A DNA stretch of 64,000 nt from Hymenobacter cyanobacteriorum (GTDB lineage Bacteria > Bacteroidota > Bacteroidia > Cytophagales > Hymenobacteraceae), in NCBI RefSeq assembly GCF_022631375.1, contig NZ_JALBGC010000001.1, positions 806,001 to 870,000 of the forward strand, read 5' to 3'. A program made the translations under genes and the position numbers. Below are positions 24,848 through 32,731 of the stretch, piece after piece (the stretch's first letter is position 1; every line of letters starts with the position of its first letter). The notes under the pieces were generated by a model. The model worked only from the letters and a program-made list of their open reading frames with translations. It had not been told where the DNA came from and made no database searches.

Positions 24848-27800
24848 CTACCCCGCCAGCGGCAACTCAATAAAAAAGTCCGTGCCCTCTCCTACCCGTG
24901 TTTCAAACCAGATTTTACCGCCTGCGCTCTCGATGCCGCGCCGGGCTACGGCCAGCCCGATGCCCGAGCCGGTTTCCTTGGTGGTGAAGTTGGGCACGAA
25001 AACCTTTTCGCGCACGTCGTCCGGAATGCCCGCCCCATTGTCGCGGATGGCCACGCGCACGCGGCCGGTGCCCACGTAGGCCAGCGAAACGTCGATGTGC
25101 GGGGCGCGGCCTTCGGGCACGGCCTGCCGGGCGTTTATCAGCAGGTTGTTGAAGGTGCGCACCAGCAGGCTTTCGTCGGCATATACCGTGTAGCGGCCGG
25201 TTTCGGCATCGGGCGGCAGGTGCAGGTCGAGGGCGCCGTCGTCGGCATCGGGCTGGTGCAGGCCGGCGCAGCGCCGCAGAATCTCGGCCACGTCGAGCCG
25301 CTCGGGGCGCATGGCTGGCAGGTTGGTGAAGGTGCTGAAGCTGGTGGCAATGTCGCTCAGCACGTCAATCTGGGTGATGAGCGTTTGGGAGATGCGCCCA
25401 ATTAGCTCCTCCGAATTGGGCCGGCGCTCGGCAATGGCTTTCTGCAGAAACTGCAGGCTCAGCTTCATCGGCGTGAGCGGGTTCTTGATTTCGTGGGCCA
25501 CCTGCCGGGCCATCTCGCGCCACGCGGCCTCCTTTTCCTGGGCGGCCAGCTCGCGCTTGCTGGCCTCTAGCTTGGTGAGCATGGTGTTGTACTCGCGCAC
25601 CAGCAGGCCGATTTCGTCGTCGGAGCTGCGGTAGTCGAGCAGCTCGTTTTCGCCCGTCAGAGTAGTTTGCGTCAGCTTTTCGGTGATGAGCGTAAGCGGA
25701 GACGTAAGCTGCCGCGCCGCCACGTAAGCCAACCCCAGGAAAATCAAAAACATCAGCGTGAAGATGTTCAGAATCGTGGTAAATAGCTCCGTCAGCTTGG
25801 TATTGAGGGCCTTCTCCGAGTCGAAGAACGGGATGCCTACGTAGCCCAGAATGGGCCCGGTAGGCGAAGCCAATTCATCGGCCGACGACCCATCATCGTC
25901 ATCAAATGGCGACTTAACCGAGTACCTGGGTTTAGCAGTACCGCTCCTTCGGCCAATGGCGTGGCCGGCCAAATCGGCCACCACTTTCTCGCCCGCGCCA
26001 GCCCGCACCGGTAGATACAGCGAGTTGAAGGAGAGCGAGCCGGCCCGCTCCGTCAGCAGCGCGCGGGGCCGGTTGCGTTCGCGTAGGGCTACCATCGCCT
26101 GTGGGTTCAGCAGCGGCCCGAGCAGGCCAGCATCGAAAATCAGCGGCTGGCTGCTGGAGAGCAGCTCGCCGTGGGCATCGTAGAGGTTAAGGTCGGTTTC
26201 GGTGAGGGCCGCCACGTTCTTGGCCAGCGCCGCCAGCGTGGGCCGCGCCGTGCTATCAGACAGCAAATGGCGCTGCCGGCGCAGGCTTTCCAGCGCCAAC
26301 TGCCCGCGCCGCTCGTAAGTACGGGCCAAATCGCGCTTGTAGGAGGCAATGAGCTGGCTGGCCGTGGCCAGGCTCACCACCAGCAGCGGCACCACAATGC
26401 CCACGTTCAGCAGCAGCTGAATGCGGGTGCTGAAGTTGAGGCGCGGCAAAGCCTGGTCGCGCACCAGCAGCCCCACCGCCCCCAGCACCAGCCAGAAACC
26501 CGCCGAAAGCAGAAACTGAAACGAGAAGTTGGCCAGCCAGTCGCCCACCGAGTAGGTTGCCGTCGTCACCACCACCGTGCGGTCGAGCGAGCCGTGCACC
26601 CCGAAGTGCTGGTAGCCCTTGCGCGCGAGGCCGGTGGCGTAGAGGCGCGGGTCGGCCAGCAAGTCCGCAGAAAGGCGGTTGGCGTAGTCGAAATCGCCCT
26701 CGCTGTATACCAGTTGGCCGTGGTTGTAGCCCGCGTAGCTGAGCTCGGTGGCCAACCCGGGCTCGAAGTACTTCTGGTCGACCAGCAGTTCGGGCAGTAC
26801 GCTGTACGAAGTCAGTTTCTTAAGCGACAGCTCCACGCGCACCGCGCCCAGCGGCAGCCCAATACCATTCACCCGCTGGCCGGGCACGGTGATATAGGCC
26901 ACGTAGCGCCGCGTCCCAAACGGGTTGTCCGATTGCATCAGAAACACGCCGGCCTGGCCCGTAGCCGTAGCCGTGCGCGCCGTGATGATGCGCGCTGCCA
27001 GCAGATTGGGCGTGCCCGGAGCTACGCCAATGGCATCGCCGGGGGCATCGTAGAGGGTGATATTGCTTTCGTACTTGTCGAAATAGTCGCTCAGGTACTG
27101 CCGGGCAATGCGCTCGCGCACCGCGTCGGGGTTGCCGAAAGCGGCCGTCAGTGAGCGGCGCACGAAAGGGTCGGCTGCAATTTTGCGCATCTGCTCGCTC
27201 AGCAGAAATTCCCCCTGGAAATCATTGTCAATCAGTAGGTTGCCAGCCAGGCGCTGCTTATCTACCAGTAGTTGTTTCTCGAAATGCGCGTACAGCGCCA
27301 GCGCACCCGTGGCCGAGGTAAGCGCCAGCAACAGCACCACCAGCACCGAAGCCTGGTAGCTGCCTGGCCCGGGCGTGGCCTTCAGGTTCACGGCCCGCAC
27401 CAGCGTTGCGAACAACAGCAGCACGCCCGCCAGCAGCAGCCACGGCTCGCCCAGCACCAGCCCGATGCCCAGCATGGGCAGGGCGGCGGCTAGGGGCGCC
27501 CACAGCAGCACTCGGCGCGGCACGTGGCGCAGCACCGCCCCAGCCGCCTGCGTCAGGCCGAATAAGCCCGTCAGCCAGGCGGCGGTGTGCAGCAGCACGG
27601 CCAGCCCCAGCACCACCCAGAAACTGCTGGGCTGCACGTTGCGGCTCACGTCGAGGCTCAGCTGTGAGCTGCCGAAAGCAGTGGTGTAGTAGCCAAACAA
27701 CAGCCCCAGCCAGCCCGCGAAGGCAACGCCAATGGCCGCCGCTGCAAGTAACTGGCCCTGCAGCCGGGCCGGGGCGGGCAAGCGGCTGGGTACGTCGTAG

Positions 27801-28696
27801 CGCCGCCACAGCGCCACCGCGCCGCCCGCTACCAGCAAAGCCAGCAGGGCATCGAGCAGCAGGTCGCCCAGCGACGGGGCCCACCACGCTGCCGCATACA
27901 CGCGCGGGTCGAACAGCGGCAGCTCGATGAACGAGTACGGCAACCCCAGAAACAGCAGCACTTCGCGCAACAGCAGCAGCGGCAGCACCAGGGCCGCCAC
28001 CGCCCGCCGGCTCCGGCGGCGCTGCCACCAGCGCCAAGCCAGCAGCAGCCAGCCGGCCGCATACAGCAGGCTACCCAGCAACAGCAACCCTAGCGGCACA
28101 TATTGCCCCGTAAGTGGGTTGGGCTGCAACCGCCGAATGGAAAACAAGTAGTCGCCGCTGGCCGATTCGAACCGGGGCTGAACGCGGCTATCAGCCACAA
28201 CCTGCAGCTCCAGTCCCCGAAACAGGGCCTGCTCGTCGCCCTCACGCAAATACCGGTTGCTGATGCCGTAGTGACGCTCCAGCGGCAGATACATGAGAAT
28301 CAGAAACCGCCCCACTGGCCGCCGCAGCTGAATAAAATGCCCCAGCGGGGTTTCAATCAGCCGCTCGGGGTTGGCCGGGGCGGTTTCAGCTTCGGGCCGC
28401 AGCGTGGCATCCGACCAATACTTCAGGGTGCCGTTTTCCAGCACGCAGGTTGGGTAGGTCGTTTCACGCAGTAGCAGTTGGAAGCTGTAGGGGCCGCGCT
28501 GGAGTTGCGCGGCTACGGTATCGGCCTCGCGGTAGGCGGTGGTTTCGGCCACCCGTACCAGGTCCTGCAGGTGGGCCACGTCGGTGCGCTGCACCACGGC
28601 CGGGGCCTGGCCGTAGCGGCTGGCCAGGTAGCCTCCCACGAAGCACAAGGCCGCCGCCAGCAGCAGCAGCCACGGCAAGCGCTGCCGCCGGGGCAT
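24848..28696 (-). CDS. very large NtrY-like sensor histidine kinase
   Basis: The 1282-residue inner-membrane protein begins MPRRQRLPWLLLLAAALCFV. About 10 membrane helices lie in the first 550 residues, interrupted by an exported domain, then comes a second exported domain between helices, a HAMP-like segment (LTSPLTLITEKL) and the kinase core. The H-box reads VAHEIKNPLTPMKLSLQFL with the phosphorylated His at 1068; the ATPase domain has NNLLINARQAV (N-box), DNGAGIP (G1) and GSGIGLAVARRG (G2). The H-box with NPLTP is that of the NtrY subgroup. No response regulator gene is in the window next to it. It is upstream of, and on the same strand as, the giant outer-membrane protein gene, so both may respond to the cell surface. 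Confidence 0.9.
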   Translation of the reverse strand: MPRRQRLPWLLLLAAALCFVGGYLASRYGQAPAVVQRTDVAHLQDLVRVAETTAYREADTVAAQLQRGPYSFQLLLRETTYPTCVLENGTLKYWSDATLRPEAETAPANPERLIETPLGHFIQLRRPVGRFLILMYLPLERHYGISNRYLREGDEQALFRGLELQVVADSRVQPRFESASGDYLFSIRRLQPNPLTGQYVPLGLLLLGSLLYAAGWLLLAWRWWQRRRSRRAVAALVLPLLLLREVLLFLGLPYSFIELPLFDPRVYAAAWWAPSLGDLLLDALLALLVAGGAVALWRRYDVPSRLPAPARLQGQLLAAAAIGVAFAGWLGLLFGYYTTAFGSSQLSLDVSRNVQPSSFWVVLGLAVLLHTAAWLTGLFGLTQAAGAVLRHVPRRVLLWAPLAAALPMLGIGLVLGEPWLLLAGVLLLFATLVRAVNLKATPGPGSYQASVLVVLLLALTSATGALALYAHFEKQLLVDKQRLAGNLLIDNDFQGEFLLSEQMRKIAADPFVRRSLTAAFGNPDAVRERIARQYLSDYFDKYESNITLYDAPGDAIGVAPGTPNLLAARIITARTATATGQAGVFLMQSDNPFGTRRYVAYITVPGQRVNGIGLPLGAVRVELSLKKLTSYSVLPELLVDQKYFEPGLATELSYAGYNHGQLVYSEGDFDYANRLSADLLADPRLYATGLARKGYQHFGVHGSLDRTVVVTTATYSVGDWLANFSFQFLLSAGFWLVLGAVGLLVRDQALPRLNFSTRIQLLLNVGIVVPLLVVSLATASQLIASYKRDLARTYERRGQLALESLRRQRHLLSDSTARPTLAALAKNVAALTETDLNLYDAHGELLSSSQPLIFDAGLLGPLLNPQAMVALRERNRPRALLTERAGSLSFNSLYLPVRAGAGEKVVADLAGHAIGRRSGTAKPRYSVKSPFDDDDGSSADELASPTGPILGYVGIPFFDSEKALNTKLTELFTTILNIFTLMFLIFLGLAYVAARQLTSPLTLITEKLTQTTLTGENELLDYRSSDDEIGLLVREYNTMLTKLEASKRELAAQEKEAAWREMARQVAHEIKNPLTPMKLSLQFLQKAIAERRPNSEELIGRISQTLITQIDVLSDIATSFSTFTNLPAMRPERLDVAEILRRCAGLHQPDADDGALDLHLPPDAETGRYTVYADESLLVRTFNNLLINARQAVPEGRAPHIDVSLAYVGTGRVRVAIRDNGAGIPDDVREKVFVPNFTTKETGSGIGLAVARRGIESAGGKIWFETRVGEGTDFFIELPLAG

Positions 28697-28854
28697 GGCT
28701 TGCAGGAGGGAAGAAAAGCGAACGGGAGTGCGCAAGCAGGCAGAAGTCAGGTCAGGAATAGGGCGAAAACAGGCCGCTCGCTCAAAGAAAGCCAGTAAGC
28801 ACGAAAGCAACGCGCCGGCCTCAGCAGCCAGATGCTCGCAAAATCCAAGCCCAA

Positions 28855-28882
28855 TAAAAAATGCTGCCCGGAAGCAGCATTT
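28855..28882 (-). terminator. intrinsic terminator after the DUF983 gene
   Basis: On the minus strand AAATGCTGC / GCAGCATTT pair around TTCCGG (GCTGCTTCCGGGCAGC) and are followed by a T-run. It lies 25 bp past the DUF983 stop codon and marks the end of the cytochrome oxidase block. Confidence 0.75.
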
Positions 28883-28906
28883 GAAATCAGAATAGCAATT
28901 TGATTA

Positions 28907-29290
28907 TCAGCGTGGTAAATAGCGCGGGTCGAAATGGGCGCCACCAAATCCATAGAGCATTACGGCCCGCGAATAACGGAACAGTAGCGGCGTCACGGCC
29001 AACACGGCGGCGGCCACCGTTACCACGTACACCCACAGCGGTGGGTCGTTAGCAAAGTAATTCAGCAAAAAACCGATACTCAGCAGAATACCCGTCGAAA
29101 AGCCCGAGCTGATGTACATGGCCCCGTAGTAAAAACCGGGCTCGGGCTCGTAGGTTTGGCGGCATACCGGGCACTCGGCCGGCATGTCTATGAACTTGAA
29201 GCTCCAGGCCGAATGCGTGAACAACTTGCCGGCATGGCAGCGTGGACAGCGCAGTTCCAGCAGCGCCAGCGCCGTGGAAGGCACGGCCAT
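28907..29290 (-). CDS. DUF983 zinc-ribbon membrane protein
   Basis: The 127-residue protein has two CxxC pairs, RCPRCHAGKLF (17-19 region) and ECPVCRQTYEPEPGFYYGAM, the DUF983 hallmark, followed by two membrane helices (GFSTGILLSIGFLLNYF and YVVTVAAAVLAVTPLLF). DUF983 proteins are common beside cytochrome oxidase genes in Bacteroidota and alpha-proteobacteria, and their role is unknown. It is the last gene of the block: its ATG overlaps the stop of the preceding small gene by one base (TTAATG), so translation is coupled. A terminator follows. Confidence 0.9.
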   Translation of the reverse strand: MAVPSTALALLELRCPRCHAGKLFTHSAWSFKFIDMPAECPVCRQTYEPEPGFYYGAMYISSGFSTGILLSIGFLLNYFANDPPLWVYVVTVAAAVLAVTPLLFRYSRAVMLYGFGGAHFDPRYLPR

Positions 29291-29544
29291 TAAGCGTTGG
29301 CCTTCTTCGGATGCGTGCGGCGGTACCAGAAATAGCCCACCGCGCCCATCAGGATGTACGGCACCGTCATCATGTACACAATGCCCTTGTTCAGGCCGGC
29401 CACATCGTAGTCGTCGCGCTCCTGGCGGGCGGCTTCCACCTGCGATTTACACATCGTGCACTGGGCCCGGGCCGCCAGCGGGGCCAAGCTCAGCAACAGG
29501 CCCACCAACAGGGCAAAAGCGGCGGTCAAAAAGGTCTTTTTCAT
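29290..29544 (-). CDS. small CxxC membrane protein of the cytochrome oxidase block
   Basis: The 84-residue protein has a signal peptide (LTAAFALLVGLLLSLAPLAA, cut near ARAQ) and then CTMC directly at the mature N-terminus (Cys29 and Cys32), a short charged loop, and one membrane helix (GIVYMMTVPYILMGAVGYFW) with a basic tail. The cysteines would face the periplasm. Small proteins of this kind occur with DUF983 and cytochrome oxidase genes in the phylum; none has a named function known to me. The motif could bind copper or a thiol partner during oxidase assembly. It overlaps the next start by one base and follows DUF420 by 40 bp. Confidence 0.75.
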   Translation of the reverse strand: MKKTFLTAAFALLVGLLLSLAPLAARAQCTMCKSQVEAARQERDDYDVAGLNKGIVYMMTVPYILMGAVGYFWYRRTHPKKANA

Positions 29545-29584
29545 AAGCAGAGCAACACCACGAGGGCGGCAAAGTTTCTCAATA

Positions 29585-30154
29585 TCAGGTATAATACGGC
29601 GAAATCATGAAATACACAATTACGCCCGTCACCGACACGTACAGCCACACCGGGAACGTCCAGCGCGCAATGGCTTTGTGCTTGGTGTATTGGCCGGTCA
29701 GCGCGAAATACAGCGTGAACAGCACCAGCGCCACCGTCACCACGGCAAGGCTGATGTGGGTGAGCAGCAAAAAGAAATACAGGCCGCGAATCGCACCCGT
29801 GCCGCCAAAGTGCGTACTGGCCACCTGCGAATGGTAAGCTACGTACGACAATAGGAACAGTCCGCCCAGCGCGAAGGCCGTGCCCATCATGGCGCGGTGC
29901 TTCAGCACGTCTTTCTGGCGAATGAAGTAGTAGCCGGCCAGCAAGCACACGGCCGTCAGCGAATTGAGCACGGCATTCACAGCCGGCAAAAACTTCACCT
30001 GCGCGCCCGGAATCCGGAAGGTTTCGGGGAAATAGTAGAGCACGGCCACTAGCAATGGCACCACCGCCCCCAGCGTGCCGAGAATGATTTTGTAGCGCGT
30101 GTAGTCGCCGGGGGCCAGCACCGGCGGATGCAATTGTTCAGTGGGGGTGTTCAT
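29585..30154 (-). CDS. DUF420 family membrane protein
   Basis: The 189-residue protein has five membrane helices, beginning IILGTLGAVVPLLVAVLYYF, and the DUF420 features LPAVNAVLNSLTAVCLLAGY, the conserved N-x-x-L-N and RAMMGTAFALGG (K-H-R-x-M motif), and LLTHISLAVV with the conserved His. DUF420 proteins are membrane-assembly factors; the Bacillus and Staphylococcus relative CtaM is needed for some heme-copper oxidases. It overlaps the Sco-like gene by 17 bp, which is evidence of cotranslation. Within the block it lies after subunit IV and the Sco-like gene, so it probably aids oxidase maturation. Confidence 0.88.
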   Translation of the reverse strand: MNTPTEQLHPPVLAPGDYTRYKIILGTLGAVVPLLVAVLYYFPETFRIPGAQVKFLPAVNAVLNSLTAVCLLAGYYFIRQKDVLKHRAMMGTAFALGGLFLLSYVAYHSQVASTHFGGTGAIRGLYFFLLLTHISLAVVTVALVLFTLYFALTGQYTKHKAIARWTFPVWLYVSVTGVIVYFMISPYYT

Positions 30155-30812
30155 AGTCGTAAAGCTGCACGGTTACTTCCGTGAGTAAGCGGTCGATTTC
30201 GCGCCCGTCGGTACCGTCGTAGATACCGCGCACGCGGCGCTGGTTGTCGACCAACAACAGCCGGCCGGCGGGGATGTTGGCCGTATATACCGCTCCGGGC
30301 AAGCGCTTGGGGTCGGCCGTAAGCCGGAACTCGCGCTGCGTAAGTTGCCGTAGCGTATCGGCCGGGCCGCTCAGGAAAAACCACTTGCCGGCAATGGTGC
30401 CGTACTGCTCCGACAGCTTCGAGAGCGCAGCAGTGCTCGCCACGTCGCCATCCAGCACGAAGGTTACCAAACGTACCCGGGGCTCTTTGTGGAATTTCTC
30501 CTGCACTCGCAGCAGCTGGCGGGCCACTTTGGGACTGGCCTCATCGGCGGCAAAAAACTGCGCGATGTACATGCCTTGGCCCAGTTCCTGGCTGCTTATC
30601 GCTCGGCCAGTTGAAGCGGAAAGTTGAAACGGTGCGATTTGGTGGAAAACAGTATCGCGCTGCCAGCCCCCGCCAACCTGCGTGGAATCCACACGGTCGG
30701 GCAGGTAGGTTGGCAGCGCGTAACGGTTGGTGCCGAAGCGGAACAGGAACAAAAAGGCCAGTACCGGCACCAATAGCAGCAGCCCCAGCAAAAGGGTTTG
30801 GCGGGGCCGCAT
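30138..30812 (-). CDS. Sco1/SenC-like protein lacking the copper-binding cysteines
   Basis: The 224-residue protein has an N-terminal membrane anchor (LLLGLLLLVPVLAFLFLF) and a thioredoxin-like Sco fold: DTVFHQIAPFQLSASTGRAI, the strand YIAQFFAADEASPKVARQLL, VRLVTFVLDGD, SEQYGTIAGKWFFLSGPADT, and GRLLLVDNQRRVRGIYDG near the end. Where Sco proteins carry CxxxC (as in FTSCPTICP) this protein has AADEASPK, and there is no cysteine anywhere. The distal copper-binding His is also missing. It is therefore likely to be a scaffold or regulatory relative rather than a CuA metallochaperone. Its position between subunit IV and DUF420 is that of the usual sco gene. Three-base spacer from subunit IV. Confidence 0.75.
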   Translation of the reverse strand: MRPRQTLLLGLLLLVPVLAFLFLFRFGTNRYALPTYLPDRVDSTQVGGGWQRDTVFHQIAPFQLSASTGRAISSQELGQGMYIAQFFAADEASPKVARQLLRVQEKFHKEPRVRLVTFVLDGDVASTAALSKLSEQYGTIAGKWFFLSGPADTLRQLTQREFRLTADPKRLPGAVYTANIPAGRLLLVDNQRRVRGIYDGTDGREIDRLLTEVTVQLYDYEHPH

Positions 30813-30815
30813 CCG

Positions 30816-31157
30816 CTATTTAAACATGTTTTGCAGGACTTCGCCCATGAACGAACCCTCCGTGATGAGGGCCACCAGCAGCCAAATCAGCAGCGTTACC
30901 GGCACCAGAATGGTCCAGATAAGCCCTTTGGTTTCGTGCTTGAGGTGCATGAACTCGGCCACGATGAAGAAAGCCTTCAGGATGGTAAGGCCGATAAAGA
31001 TGCTGTTGCGCAGCGTGCTGGGGTGCATCAGGAACACGAAGACGAACTCGACGGCCGTGATGCCCACCAGAATGAAGAATACGCGCCAAATCCAGCCAGT
31101 ATTCGGTTTGGCGATTTCGCCGGGAGCGAGGTGCTCGGTAGTTGCGTGAGAAGCCAT
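30816..31157 (-). CDS. cytochrome c oxidase subunit IV (CtaF-like)
   Basis: The 113-residue protein has three membrane helices: WRVFFILVGITAVEFVFVFL, SIFIGLTILKAFFIVAEFMH and IWTILVPVTLLIWLLVALI. The pattern KAFFIVAEFMHLKHE is the conserved core of bacterial subunit IV (COX4_pro). It is a small structural subunit of the aa3-type oxidase. It lies downstream of a heptamer inverted-repeat element (copy 2) that separates it from the two subunit III genes, and immediately upstream of the Sco-like gene. The N-terminal 20 residues are cytoplasmic and His/Glu-containing (ASHATTEHLAPGE). Confidence 0.9.
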   Translation of the reverse strand: MASHATTEHLAPGEIAKPNTGWIWRVFFILVGITAVEFVFVFLMHPSTLRNSIFIGLTILKAFFIVAEFMHLKHETKGLIWTILVPVTLLIWLLVALITEGSFMGEVLQNMFK

Positions 31158-31162
31158 TTGGA

Positions 31163-31257
31163 GAGTTATGAGTTATGAGTTAAAAGTTATGAGTTAAAAG
31201 TGCGGGCTACAAGTGGCGGTTGCCAACTCGTAACTCCTAACTTTTAACTCATAACTC
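31163..31257. repeat. heptamer inverted-repeat element, copy 2 (subunit III - subunit IV spacer)
   Basis: The left arm (31163-31201) is a tandem of GAGTTAT, GAGTTAT, GAGTTAA, AAGTTAT and GAGTTAA; the right arm (31224-31257) is TAACTCG, TAACTCC, TAACTTT, TAACTCA and TAACTCT. After a one-unit shift the arms are close reverse complements. The 22-nt loop is GC-rich (GCGGGCTACAAG). It fills the entire space between two cotranscribed genes. Confidence 0.8.
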
Positions 31258-31261
31258 TTTT

Positions 31262-32035
31262 TCAGACGAGGTAGAAGAAGGTGAATACGAACACCCACAC
31301 CAAGTCTACAAAGTGCCAGTAGAGGCCGATTTTCTCAATCATCTCGTAGTGGCCGCGCTTTTCGAAAGTGCCGTTGGTGGTGGCAATAAAGCACCACACC
31401 AGCAGGCAAACGCCCGAGAACACGTGCGTGCCGTGGAAACCGGTGATGAAGAAGAACAAATCGGCGAAAAGCACCGGGCCGTACTGGTTCATGTGCAGGT
31501 TGGCACCAAAGAACTTGGTGCCGTCGGCCATAATGGTGGGCTCGGCGTGGCCGTTGATGAAGTGCGTCCACTCCCAGGCCTGGCTGGCGAGGAAGGTGGT
31601 GCCGAACAGGATGGTCCAGAGCAACCATTTCTGCACGTCGGCTTTGTCCATGCGCTGGCCCGCTTCCACGGCCAGCACCATGGTTACCGAGCTCAAAATC
31701 AGAATCATGGTCATCAAGGCCACGAAGCCGAGGGGCACATTGGCCTCGCCCATGCCGGGGAAGGCGTTGAACACATGGTCCGGAATCGGCCACCACCGCG
31801 TGTTGAAGACGAAATCTTTGGCTTCGCCGGTAAATACCTCGTGCTTATGGCGAATCATGCCATAGGTGGTGAGGAAGGCAGCGAAGGTGAAAGCGTCAGA
31901 CAGCAGGAAGAACCACATCATCAGCTTGCCGTAGCTCGCTTTGAAGGGTTCGTTGCCGCCATCCCAGTTGCCGGTGCGTGGGGCGTCGAGGGTGGCAGAA
32001 GCAGCGGCGGGCTGCAAAGTGGTCGGTTGGGACAT
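31262..32035 (-). CDS. cytochrome c oxidase subunit III, long form
   Basis: The 257-residue protein has an N-terminal cytoplasmic segment and about seven membrane helices, including WFFLLSDAFTFAAFLTTYGM and LMTMILILSSVTMVLAVEAG, with TGFHGTHVFSGVCLLVWCF, the conserved H-G-x-H motif of COX III, and a C-terminal YWHFVDLVWVFVFTFFYLV. It forms the lipid-binding side subunit of the heme-copper oxidase. It follows a shorter subunit III gene by 22 bp, so two subunit III polypeptides are encoded in tandem. The long form has an insert of about 20 residues after ACYTGEAKDF-like positions (FTGEAKDFVFNTRWWPIPDH), found in Bacteroidota forms. Confidence 0.92.
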   Translation of the reverse strand: MSQPTTLQPAAASATLDAPRTGNWDGGNEPFKASYGKLMMWFFLLSDAFTFAAFLTTYGMIRHKHEVFTGEAKDFVFNTRWWPIPDHVFNAFPGMGEANVPLGFVALMTMILILSSVTMVLAVEAGQRMDKADVQKWLLWTILFGTTFLASQAWEWTHFINGHAEPTIMADGTKFFGANLHMNQYGPVLFADLFFFITGFHGTHVFSGVCLLVWCFIATTNGTFEKRGHYEMIEKIGLYWHFVDLVWVFVFTFFYLV

Positions 32036-32057
32036 AGCGGACAGCGTAACGTCGAAA

Positions 32058-32642
32058 TTAGTGGTTCAAAAGTAAGAACAAATACAGGTACAGCCAAAGG
32101 CCGCCCAGGAAGTGCCAGTACAGGGTAGCGTTGCCAATCGAGAGCATCGCGCGCGAATGCACCTGATAATTAAGCGTCCGCTTCAGCACCACGGCCAGAA
32201 AAATAAGGCCGGTAACCAGGTGAAAAGCGTGCACGCCCATGAGTACGTATACGAACGAACCGGAAGGATTGGCGTCGGCCCCGCCGAAATACGTGTTGCC
32301 CGCCACCAAATCGCCGAAGCTATGGTACTGCCCTACCAGGAAAGCCAGGCCCAGCACCAGCGTGATAATCAGGCCCGTTTTTACACGGCTGATTTCGTCT
32401 TTGCGGGCGGAGAAATAGGCCCACTGCATGCTCGCGCTGCTGAGCGCGATGAGAATAGAATTGATGAGCAGCGACGCGGGCAGGTCGAACTCGCGCCAGT
32501 TGCCTTCGTCGCGCCGCACGATGTAGCCGCTGGTGAAGGCTGCAAACATCATCACAATGCTGAAAATGAGCAGGATGAGCAGCACGCGCTTCGGGTGCCA
32601 GCCCAGTCCGGTTTCCTTATCGGCTAAAATCTCAGGAGTCAT
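32058..32642 (-). CDS. cytochrome c oxidase subunit III, short form
   Basis: The 194-residue protein has five membrane helices, the first VLLILLIFSIVMMFAAFTSG, and the COX III pattern VLMGVHAFHLVTGLIFLAVV, with YWHFLGGLWLYLYLFLLL at the C-terminus. The HxxH region and the W-H-F-x-x-x-x-W motif identify it as a subunit III. It lies directly upstream of the long subunit III gene, and after the cyoE gene and heptamer element copy 3. Two tandem subunit III genes of this kind are common in Bacteroidota oxidase clusters. Confidence 0.9.
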   Translation of the reverse strand: MTPEILADKETGLGWHPKRVLLILLIFSIVMMFAAFTSGYIVRRDEGNWREFDLPASLLINSILIALSSASMQWAYFSARKDEISRVKTGLIITLVLGLAFLVGQYHSFGDLVAGNTYFGGADANPSGSFVYVLMGVHAFHLVTGLIFLAVVLKRTLNYQVHSRAMLSIGNATLYWHFLGGLWLYLYLFLLLNH

Positions 32643-32645
32643 ATA

Positions 32646-32731
32646 CTAGTTATTAGTTGATAGTTGCTTGTGGTCAGTTTTCGGACGAGTTATCCGTTGT
32701 ACCTGACAACAGACAGCTAACAACTGACACC
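32646..32731. repeat. heptamer inverted-repeat element, copy 3 (cyoE - subunit III spacer)
   Basis: Left arm 32646-32684 has units TAGTTAT, TAGTTGA, TAGTTGC and CAGTTTT; right arm 32701-32731 has ACCTGAC, AACAGAC, AGCTAAC, AACTGAC. The arms pair imperfectly. The right arm resembles that of copy 1 (CCTGACAACAGACA in both) and ends at the cyoE stop codon. Confidence 0.7.

Noticed and set aside
31163..31257. CRISPR-like array or transposon end
   Set aside because: The units are 7 nt with no unique spacers, and the arms are inverted with no transposase gene or target duplication visible.
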